Assembly: GCA_027315165.1 (NCBI GenBank)
Contig: DAHUYN010000005.1
Coordinates: forward strand, 62,001 to 126,000
Reading direction: 5' to 3'
DNA from: Thermoplasmata archaeon
Lineage (GTDB): Archaea > Thermoplasmatota > Thermoplasmata > Lutacidiplasmatales > UBA184
DNA length: 64,000 bases
Shown here: piece by piece, positions 48,334 through 55,476 of the stretch
How the letters are laid out: each line of letters opens with the position of its first letter
Numbering within the stretch: the stretch's first letter is position 1
Made by a program: the position numbers and the translations under genes
Notes under the pieces: generated by a model
Seen by the model: the letters and a program-made list of their open reading frames with translations, nothing else
Told to the model about the DNA's origin: nothing
Database searches by the model: none

Positions 48334-50057
48334 GCGACCTTGGGGGCCCGGAACCGCTCCATGTCGGCCCGCGCCTCGGCGAGGGCCGCCTGGGGCTCCT
48401 TGATGTAGAAGGCGACGAGCCGGCCCACGTCGCGGTGGGTGAACGGGTGCTGCCGCGTCGCCTGCGACTCTTTCCACTTCATGTACTCGAGCATCTCGAC
48501 GCGGTTGTGGACCTCCCGCTCCATGTCGCGCATCGTGAGGTTCTTCATGATCGCGACGCGCTCGTAGATGTAGGAGTGGCCCGAGAAGAGGAACGTGTCG
48601 TCGCCCGGGTTCCACGAGTAGACCGAGTTCGTGATGAGCTCGTTCGTCTCGGGGTCGAGGCCGACGATCTCCGTGAGCGAGGAGACGCGCCGCGTCATCT
48701 TCGTCCCGACCTTGACCTGCCGCTGGAGCAGCACGAGGTTGAGCGCGCTCACGAGCGAGCGCGGGAGGCTGATCGGCGGGTTCTCCATCCGGTGGACCAT
48801 CGCGCTGACCGACTCGGCGTGGAAGGTCGTGTAGCACGTCTTCCCGGTCGCCATCGCCTGGAAGACGATGAACGCCTCGGCCCCACGCACCTCGCCGACC
48901 ATCAGGTACTGGGGGCGCTGCCGGAGCGCCGCGGCCAGGAGGTCGAACATGTCGATCTCCCCCGGGGCCTTGCCGGAGACGACGTTCTTGGCGCCGAACC
49001 CCGCCCGCGTGAGCGACGGGACCCAGTTCTCGTGGGGGAGGTTCAGCTCCCGCGTGTCCTCGATCGAGACGATCTTCATCTGGGGCGGGATGAACAGCAG
49101 CGTCGCGTTGAGGGTCGTCGTCTTCCCCGACGCCGTCCCGCCGCAGACCATCATCGACTGGCCCGTCTCGATGGCGATCCAGAGGTACGCCATCATCTCG
49201 GGGCTCATCGTCTTGAACTTGAGGAGGTCCACGGGCGTGAACGGGTTGTCGCGGAACCGCCGGATCGTGAACGAGCTGCCGCGCTTGGTGACGTGCGTCC
49301 CGAGGGTCGCCTGCAGACGAGAGCCGTCCGGGATCGTCGCGTCGAGCATCGGGCTCGCCACGGAGATGTGCTTGCCCGAGCGCTGCGCGAGCCAGACGAC
49401 GTAGTCGTCGACCTCCTTCGCGCTCGTGAACTTCAGGTTCGAGCGGATCGAGCCGTACTTGCGGTGGTAGATGTACAGCGGGATGCCGACCCCGTCGCAC
49501 GAGATGTCCTCGACCTCGCTGTCGGTCATCGGCACGTCGACGACCCCGTAGCCGATGAAGTCCCGCTCGAGGTAGTACAAGATCCGCCCCTTCGTCGTCG
49601 GGCTCGGGGAGAGCTCCCAGGCCTGGAGCTGCTCGTCGACCATCCGGCGCAGCTCGTGCCGCCGCGTCTCGGGGTCGGTGTCGGCGAGAGGCTCGAACCG
49701 GTCGATGAGGACCCCCCGCAGCCGCTCGAGGAGCTCGGACTCGATCGCGGAGAGCGGCGGCTCGATCACCTCGTAGAGGTGCTCGTTCCGCGCGTTCTGG
49801 TAGGTGACCCGGACGAAGGAGAATCCCTCGCGGATCGGGGCGATCTCGAGCTGGGTCATCTGCGGGTCGGTGATCGGGGGGATCGGCGTCGCGGGTCCCT
49901 CGCTCCCCTGGCCCGAGACCCCGAGCCGGGCCAGCTTGATCGCCCGCGGGTCGTGGGTCCCCTTGCGCAGGGCCGCGCCGACGCGCAGCCACGGCGAGAA
50001 GATGTGGCGCTCGCCCCGTCTCGAGACCTCGGTCGCCTCCTCAGGTGTCGTCGCCAT
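48330..50057 (-). CDS. FlaI/TadA-like secretion ATPase (second copy)
   Basis: 575 residues. GspE superfamily: Walker A MVCGGTASGKTTTLNA, Asp box IVSIEDTRELNLPHENWV, Walker B QYLMVGEVRGAEAF, His box TTFHAESVSAMVHRMENPP. N-terminal domain with YLERDFIGYGVVDVPMTDSE and ISCDGVGIPLYIYHRKYGSI, as in archaeal FlaI/pilus ATPases. Hexameric motor for assembly of type IV-like filaments. Paralogue of the ATPase at 51994 with the same motifs in the same order. Eight bases separate it from the upstream FlaJ-like gene. Confidence 0.92.
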   Translation of the reverse strand: MATTPEEATEVSRRGERHIFSPWLRVGAALRKGTHDPRAIKLARLGVSGQGSEGPATPIPPITDPQMTQLEIAPIREGFSFVRVTYQNARNEHLYEVIEPPLSAIESELLERLRGVLIDRFEPLADTDPETRRHELRRMVDEQLQAWELSPSPTTKGRILYYLERDFIGYGVVDVPMTDSEVEDISCDGVGIPLYIYHRKYGSIRSNLKFTSAKEVDDYVVWLAQRSGKHISVASPMLDATIPDGSRLQATLGTHVTKRGSSFTIRRFRDNPFTPVDLLKFKTMSPEMMAYLWIAIETGQSMMVCGGTASGKTTTLNATLLFIPPQMKIVSIEDTRELNLPHENWVPSLTRAGFGAKNVVSGKAPGEIDMFDLLAAALRQRPQYLMVGEVRGAEAFIVFQAMATGKTCYTTFHAESVSAMVHRMENPPISLPRSLVSALNLVLLQRQVKVGTKMTRRVSSLTEIVGLDPETNELITNSVYSWNPGDDTFLFSGHSYIYERVAIMKNLTMRDMEREVHNRVEMLEYMKWKESQATRQHPFTHRDVGRLVAFYIKEPQAALAEARADMERFRAPKVA

Positions 50058-50065
50058 CGTCCCCT

Positions 50066-51028
50066 CTAGCCCAGGAGCGGAACGGCGAACCGCATGAACG
50101 CCCATCCGACCACGAGCATGACCGTCGCGTGCTGGAGCCCCTCGGCGATCTTCCCGTTGAACAGGACCCCCGCCATGATCCCGTCCCCGACGGCGTGCAC
50201 GATGACCGCGACCATGAAGGCGAGGAAGAGGACGGGGACGTACTGGAACGAGAGGCTCACGGCCCCCGAGCCCGCGAGGCTCGAGGAGGCGATCCCCTGC
50301 CCCGCCGTCACCATCTGCGGCAGGAACACCGCCGCCATGATGTAGATCGTGACGAGGAAGACGAAGAACGAGATGTAGATGACCGTCACGTAGGTCAGCA
50401 TCGAGTTCTTCCGCTCCTCGCCCGCGAACTGGACCTCGCGCGTGTCGTGGGCGACCATCGTGAGGACGTCGGCGACGTTGCCGCCCGCCTCGTTCGCGCG
50501 CGTGATGATCGAGACGACGCGGCGCACGAGGGGCGTCGGGACGCGCTCTTCGAAGAGCCGGAGCGCCGTCGCGACCGGGACGCCCCACTCGAGCTGGCTC
50601 GCCATCTTCTTGATCTCCTCGGTGAGGAGGCCGTAGCGGCCGCGGCTCGCGACCACGATGGCGTCCGGGAGCGTCATGCCGAACCGGCCCGCCTCGGCGA
50701 CGTCGCGCAGGAAGTCGGGCAACCGCTTCTCGATCGCGGCGATCCGCCGGAGCTTCGCGCTCATGACGATGCCGTAGGGGCCGATCAGCGCGACGAGCCC
50801 GAGCACGAAGAAGTCGAGCGCCGGGTTGGTGCCGCTCCCCTCGCCGGGCCGCACCTCGAGGTCGATGGACCCGATCGCGTTGAGGACCCCGAGGACGACG
50901 AGGACCGCCGCGACGGCGGCGCCGGCCAGGAGGACGAGGGTCTCGCGAGAGAGCCCCTTCTCCTCGGTCTTCGCGCCGACGCGCGAGGTGAGGACGCGCT
51001 TCGCAGCCGAGCTCGAGACCGCCGCCAT
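50066..51028 (-). CDS. FlaJ/TadC-like platform membrane protein (second copy)
   Basis: 320 residues. GspF/T2SSF domain: LPDFLRDVAEAGRFGMTLPD, then helices to SQLEWGVPVATALRLFEERV and RRVVSIITRANEAGGNVADVL, followed by three C-terminal membrane segments; two more lie near the N-terminus (residues 30-50 and 70-90). Provides the inner-membrane platform on which the ATPase drives pilin insertion. ATGA overlap with the preceding FlaJ-like gene. Tad and EppA-dependent (Epd) systems also use two platform proteins. Confidence 0.88.
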   Translation of the reverse strand: MAAVSSSAAKRVLTSRVGAKTEEKGLSRETLVLLAGAAVAAVLVVLGVLNAIGSIDLEVRPGEGSGTNPALDFFVLGLVALIGPYGIVMSAKLRRIAAIEKRLPDFLRDVAEAGRFGMTLPDAIVVASRGRYGLLTEEIKKMASQLEWGVPVATALRLFEERVPTPLVRRVVSIITRANEAGGNVADVLTMVAHDTREVQFAGEERKNSMLTYVTVIYISFFVFLVTIYIMAAVFLPQMVTAGQGIASSSLAGSGAVSLSFQYVPVLFLAFMVAVIVHAVGDGIMAGVLFNGKIAEGLQHATVMLVVGWAFMRFAVPLLG

Positions 51029-51993
51029 CACAGCTCCTGGGCCATCGTCCACATGAAGTAGATGAACGCGAACTGGGAGAGCGGGATCATCGCGCCGACG
51101 ATCCCCCAGAGGACGTTGATCATGAACTGGCCGCCCCCGCCGATGATCGCGAAGATCGCGATGATGATCACGAGGAACAGGGGGAACGCGACGACGACGG
51201 TGACGAACGTCTCCGCCATCAGCCCCATCGTCTCGACGCGCTTCTGGCGGTCGAGCTTGTTCTCGCGCTCGTACTGCTCGGCCTTGACGAGGAAGTAGGG
51301 CTTGAGGAGCCCGCCCGAGGTCGCCGTCGTGACGACGCCCTGGAGGAAGTCCTGGAACCGCTTGGACGGCGTGCGCGTCGCGCCCGTCTTGATCGCCGTG
51401 AGGATATCGACGCCGAGGAGCTCGGTGTCGCGGGTGATCCAGGCCGCCTCCTCGGCGACCTGGCCGTAGACGTCCTGCCGCGCGAGCTCCTTGAAGATCT
51501 GGTCGACGTTGACGTCGGCCGAGGCCATCGCGCTCACGAAGCTCATCGCGGGCGAGATCCGCTGGTCGATCAGCTTGCCCCGGGTCTTCGCCGTCGACCC
51601 CGGCAGGGCGCCGAGGACGACGAACGTCGCGGGGATCCCGCCGACGGGGAGGAGCACGCCGACCACGAGCCCGGTCATCTCCGACCCGCTGAGCGCGAGG
51701 AGGAACCCGAGGACGAGGCCCGCGGCGACGAGCCCGACCCCGACGAGGAGCGTCGCGCCGTAGACGAAGGCGAGGTACTCGTCGGCGCGGATCCGGAGGT
51801 GGGCCTTGAGGAGGTTCTCCTCGAGCACGGGGTCGGTCGCCTTCCGGGAGACGCGGTCGCGGAACATCCGCCACGACCAGCGCTGGAGAGGGGTGAGCGA
51901 CGAGTGCGTCGGCTGCGCGCCCTTCTTCACGCGGATGGGGCGCACCTCCTCCAACGGCGCGGGGCGGGCCTTCGAGACGGTCGCCGTCGCCAT
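51028..51993 (-). CDS. FlaJ/TadB-like platform membrane protein (first copy)
   Basis: 321 residues. Soluble N-terminus (1-75), two TM helices (YLAFVYGATLLVGVGLVAAG, LVVGVLLPVGGIPATFVVLG), a GspF domain (SFVSAMASADVNVDQIFKEL, RTPSKRFQDFLQGVVTTATS) and two C-terminal TM helices (TVVVAFPLFLVIIIAIFAII). It begins one base after the stop of the FlaI-like ATPase gene and overlaps the next platform gene by ATGA. Likely pairs with the second copy as a heterodimeric platform. Confidence 0.88.
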   Translation of the reverse strand: MATATVSKARPAPLEEVRPIRVKKGAQPTHSSLTPLQRWSWRMFRDRVSRKATDPVLEENLLKAHLRIRADEYLAFVYGATLLVGVGLVAAGLVLGFLLALSGSEMTGLVVGVLLPVGGIPATFVVLGALPGSTAKTRGKLIDQRISPAMSFVSAMASADVNVDQIFKELARQDVYGQVAEEAAWITRDTELLGVDILTAIKTGATRTPSKRFQDFLQGVVTTATSGGLLKPYFLVKAEQYERENKLDRQKRVETMGLMAETFVTVVVAFPLFLVIIIAIFAIIGGGGQFMINVLWGIVGAMIPLSQFAFIYFMWTMAQEL

Positions 51994-53664
51994 CTACGAC
52001 TCCTCCCCGCCCGACGTCGCGGTCGGCACCTCGGGGGCGCCGATGCGCCGAAGCACCTCGGTCGGGTCCTTGTAGTAGCCCGAGACGAGCCGCCAGAGCT
52101 GGCGGTGGTCGTTGATCCGGTTCGCGACGAGGTAGTGGATCACCGCGCACCGGCGCTGGAACTCCGTCTCCATCTCGTCGTGGGTGTAGTTGCGGACCTC
52201 CATGATCTTGTCAAAGAGGAACGAGTGGCCCTTGAACGTGAACTTGTCCGAGGCCGCCTCCCACTCGTAGACGGTGTTCGTGATCAGCTCGTTCGTCTCG
52301 GGCTCGAACCCGACGATCTCGAGGACCTGCTTGAGGCGCCGGACGACGCCCTTCTCGGTGCGGGCCTGGACCTGGATGATCACCTCGTTCAGCGCGGAGA
52401 GGAGGATCCGGGGCGTGTTGATCGGCGGGTTCTCCAAGCGGTTGACCATCGACTTCACGCTGTCGGCGTGCATGGTCGAGTAGGTCGTGTGGCCCGTCGC
52501 CATCGCCTGGAACATCGTGTAGGTCTCCTTGCCGCGGACCTCGCCGACGATGATGTAGTTCGGCCGCTGCCGCAGGGCGGCGCGCACGAGGTCGAACATG
52601 TCGACCTCGCCGGCGGCCTTCCCGTCGGGCCCGCGGTCGCCCGTCCCGCTCCGGGTGGCGCCCGGGATCCAGTTCTCGTGGGGGAGGTTCACCTCGCGCG
52701 TGTCCTCGATCGAGACGATCTTGGCCGTCGGCGGGATGAACAGCGCGATCGCATTGAGCGTGCTCGTCTTGCCCGCCGCGGGTCCGCCGCAGATGATGAG
52801 CGACTCCCCCTGCTCGGCGGCGAGCCAGAAGTAGGCGATCATCTCCTCGGAGGCGCTCCCCGTGAGGACGAGGTCGACGGGCGTGAACGGCTTCTCTTTG
52901 AAGCGACGGATCGTGAAGCTCGCGCCGCGCGTCGTGATCTCCCTCGCGTACGTCGCCTGGACGCGGTGTCCCTCGGGGGTCGTCCCGTCGAGGATCGGCG
53001 CCGAGACGCTGACGGCCTTCCCGCACCGCTGGCCGAGCGAGACGATGAACGAGTTGAGCGACTCCTCGTCGTCGAACTGGACGTTCGTCCGGATCGACTC
53101 GTACGTTCCGTGGAAGACGAACAGCGGGACCCCGACGCCGTCGCACGAGATGTCCTCGACCTTCGGGTCAAGGATCATCGCGTCGATCGGCCCGTAGCCG
53201 ACGTAGTCGCGCTGGATGTAGTAGATCACCCGCTCGGTCGAGAGCGGGCTCAGCGCGATCTGGCGGGTGCGCAGGTACTCCTCGACCTCGCCGCGCAGGT
53301 ACGTCCGCTTGTCGGAGGCGGAGAGGTTCGAGACCTCGCTCCCCATGATCCGCGACAGGGTCGACTTGAGGTGCTCGACGACCTCGCGCTCGTGGCGCGA
53401 GAGCTGGGGCTCGATCACCTCGTAGAGGTGCTCCTTCTTCTTGTCGTGGTAGCTCACGCGGGCGTAGGAGTACGGGGTGTTGACGCCCGAGACCTCCAGC
53501 TCGCGCATCTCGGCGTCCGCGAGCGGGGGCATCGCGGTGATGAACGTCCCGGGCAGGTCGGCCGTCCCGGCGTCCTCGGAATAGCGGGCCTTTGCGGGGG
53601 CGAGCGGGTTCGCCTCGCCGGCGGGGGCGCGAGGGATCTTGACGCGGACCGTCGAGGCGCTCAT
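51994..53664 (-). CDS. FlaI/TadA-like secretion ATPase (first copy)
   Basis: 556 residues. Walker A IICGGPAAGKTSTLNAIALF, Asp box IVSIEDTREVNLPHENWI, Walker B NYIIVGEVRGKETY, His box STMHADSVKSMVNRLENPP. N-terminal part with YYIQRDYVGYGPIDAMILDP and EDISCDGVGVPLFVFHGTYE. All catalytic residues are present, so both ATPases of the operon look active; in type IV pili a second ATPase often drives retraction. Starts one base after the pilin-like gene. Confidence 0.93.
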   Translation of the reverse strand: MSASTVRVKIPRAPAGEANPLAPAKARYSEDAGTADLPGTFITAMPPLADAEMRELEVSGVNTPYSYARVSYHDKKKEHLYEVIEPQLSRHEREVVEHLKSTLSRIMGSEVSNLSASDKRTYLRGEVEEYLRTRQIALSPLSTERVIYYIQRDYVGYGPIDAMILDPKVEDISCDGVGVPLFVFHGTYESIRTNVQFDDEESLNSFIVSLGQRCGKAVSVSAPILDGTTPEGHRVQATYAREITTRGASFTIRRFKEKPFTPVDLVLTGSASEEMIAYFWLAAEQGESLIICGGPAAGKTSTLNAIALFIPPTAKIVSIEDTREVNLPHENWIPGATRSGTGDRGPDGKAAGEVDMFDLVRAALRQRPNYIIVGEVRGKETYTMFQAMATGHTTYSTMHADSVKSMVNRLENPPINTPRILLSALNEVIIQVQARTEKGVVRRLKQVLEIVGFEPETNELITNTVYEWEAASDKFTFKGHSFLFDKIMEVRNYTHDEMETEFQRRCAVIHYLVANRINDHRQLWRLVSGYYKDPTEVLRRIGAPEVPTATSGGEES

Positions 53665-53665
53665 C

Positions 53666-54589
53666 CTACTCGACCCCCACGCCCGCCACGATCGAGACCT
53701 CGGCGACGAGGAGCGTGAAGGAGGTGAGCCCTGTGTAGCTCACCCGAACGACGGAGGCGGCGCTGCCCGTCGAGCACGCCGAGGGGGAGATCGCCGCGTG
53801 GCCGCCGAGCCCGGCGGTGGCGAACTGGCCCGAGAGGAACGCCATCCAGGCGCAGGAGTAGTGGGTCCCGAGGACGAACGACGCGGAGAGCCCTCCCGCG
53901 CTCGCGTTGCTCTGGAACGTCTGGGCGAACAGGAAGTGCGAGTAGACCTCCTGCGAGCCGGTCGAGACGATCTGGGTCGCGTTGCCGAGGAGCTGGAGAA
54001 GCTCCATCGTCACCGAGACCTGGCTGCCCGTGACGTTGAGGGAGAGGGCGGGCGGGTACATCACGAGCTGCTGGGTAGACGACTGGCTCTGGACGACGGC
54101 GTCGTCCTCGAAGGAGAAGTACTGGGGCGTGTAGTAGCGGTTGGGCAGCGTCATCGTGAGCGCGCCCAGCGAGAAGTTCTGGTAGAACGAGGGGCTTCCG
54201 CCAGGACCGGGGGTCATCGAGACGTTGGCGAAGATCCCCGTGCTCCGCGGCACGAAGTTGAGGACACCCGCGGTCGGCTGGGCCAGCACGGGAACGGCGT
54301 CGGAGCTCATCGTGAAGGGCGTCGCGTAGACCGGGGGGCCTCGAAGCACCGTCTGCAGGTCGATGTTCGACTTCAGGTCGGCGAAGGAGGTCTGGGTCTG
54401 CGCCGTGAACTGGGACTCGTTGTCGGTCATCCAGAGCGGGAGGTACTGCTCGAGGAAGATCCCGAACAGCGAGAGGAAGACGAGGAGCGAGAGGAGCGTG
54501 CCGACGACCGAGACGACCGCGCGGCGGTTCCCCCGCCAGGAGCGGCCGCGACGTCGCCGCCGGGACCCTCGGGTACAGAATTCTGCCAT
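53666..54589 (-). CDS. Large pilin-like or minor-pilin protein
   Basis: 307 residues. Basic N-terminus RRRRRGRSWRGNRRAVVSVV, then hydrophobic GTLLSLLVFLSLFGIFLEQY: the layout of archaeal type IV pilins (positive stretch, short polar site, hydrophobic helix), although the canonical G/A-x-x-E processing site is not obvious. The large extracellular part is beta-rich and Ser/Thr/Asn-rich. First gene of the pilus operon, stop one base from the ATPase start. Could be a minor pilin or surface component rather than the main subunit; no small pilin genes lie nearby. Confidence 0.72.
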   Translation of the reverse strand: MAEFCTRGSRRRRRGRSWRGNRRAVVSVVGTLLSLLVFLSLFGIFLEQYLPLWMTDNESQFTAQTQTSFADLKSNIDLQTVLRGPPVYATPFTMSSDAVPVLAQPTAGVLNFVPRSTGIFANVSMTPGPGGSPSFYQNFSLGALTMTLPNRYYTPQYFSFEDDAVVQSQSSTQQLVMYPPALSLNVTGSQVSVTMELLQLLGNATQIVSTGSQEVYSHFLFAQTFQSNASAGGLSASFVLGTHYSCAWMAFLSGQFATAGLGGHAAISPSACSTGSAASVVRVSYTGLTSFTLLVAEVSIVAGVGVE

Positions 54590-54641
54590 GCCGCGACCGA
54601 CCCCGGGGCTTGCGGCCCTGGGCAGAGAAATTAGCCGACTT

Positions 54642-54653
54642 CCAGTATAAATA
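54642..54653 (-). promoter_or_regulatory. TATA box of the pilus operon
   Basis: Minus strand CGTATTTATACT, about 58 nt before ATG 54589; predicted leader about 30 nt, in contrast with the mostly leaderless genes here. Confidence 0.5.
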
Positions 54654-54797
54654 CGTAGGCTGCCGAGGGGCGCCCACGCCTCTCCGGCGACCTCCCGGCC
54701 GCGTTGTGGGGGCCTCGGTCGGCGCGCCCCGGAACGGAGGAAAGGCCGGTGCGGGTCTGACGGAATCCTTTTCCCGCGGGACGGTGCTCGGGGGCCG

Positions 54798-55286
54798 ATG
54801 GTCCTCCAGGAGCTGGCCCTCGAGCTCCCGAACCGACCGGGGGCCCTCGCCGGCGTCGCCCGGATCCTCACGAAGGAGCGGATCAACGTCGCCGCCCTCT
54901 CCGTCGACTCGACCGCCCGCCGCGGCCACGTCCGGCTCGTGGCGAGCGATACGACCCGGGCGCGGGCGCTCCTGCAGGAGGCCGGGTTCCGCGTCGAGAC
55001 CCACGAGCTCATCGCCGTCCGGCTCGAGGACCGGTCCGGAAGCTTCCTCCAGGTCCTCGAGGCGCTCGCTCGAGAGAAGGTCAACGTCACGTCCGTCGCG
55101 ATCCTCGTCGTCCGCGAGGGGGCCCAGAGCCTCGTCGCGCTCACCTCGGACGACCTGCCCCGCGCCCGCCAGGTGCTTCGACAGGGCGGCTTCATCTCCG
55201 AGTCGGCCGAGCGGCTCGTCAGCAACAAGGACCTCCTCGCCGCGGCGCCGACGATCCCGTCCGAGACGGTCGGGCTTCTCCTGTAG
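54798..55286 (+). CDS. Tandem ACT-domain protein
   Basis: 162 residues made of two ACT domains: LALELPNRPGALAGVARILT...INVAALSVDST (1-70) and AVRLEDRSGSFLQVLEALAR...VNVTSVAILVV (about 75-140). The N/D-R-x-G-x-L motif for amino-acid binding is present in the first and as D-R-S-G-S-F in the second. Stand-alone tandem ACT proteins are likely amino-acid sensors in regulation. TTTTCCCGC about 25 nt upstream is a weak promoter. Next to tRNA-Gly but with no functional tie visible. Confidence 0.85.
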   Translation: MVLQELALELPNRPGALAGVARILTKERINVAALSVDSTARRGHVRLVASDTTRARALLQEAGFRVETHELIAVRLEDRSGSFLQVLEALAREKVNVTSVAILVVREGAQSLVALTSDDLPRARQVLRQGGFISESAERLVSNKDLLAAAPTIPSETVGLLL

Positions 55287-55332
55287 GGCCGGCCACAACG
55301 CTATTGAATCCGGCCCCCTCCCCCCGGCTCGC

Positions 55333-55404
55333 GCGGTTGTGGTCTAGCGGTTAGGACGGTAGCTTCCCAAGCTACCTACTCGGGTTCGAATCCCGACAAC
55401 CGCA
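55333..55404 (+). tRNA. tRNA-Gly (CCC anticodon)
   Basis: Acceptor GCGGTTG/CAACCGC, anticodon stem GTAGC/GCTAC with loop TTCCCAA (anticodon CCC), T-arm CGGGTTCGAATCCCG, discriminator A. 72 nt, no intron, CCA not encoded. Confidence 0.95.
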
Positions 55405-55476
55405 TCGTCGAGCCGGCGGGGGCTCGCCCCCGGGGGGGTCGACCGGGTCCCCGGTCCGCCCGAGCGGGCCGGCCCC

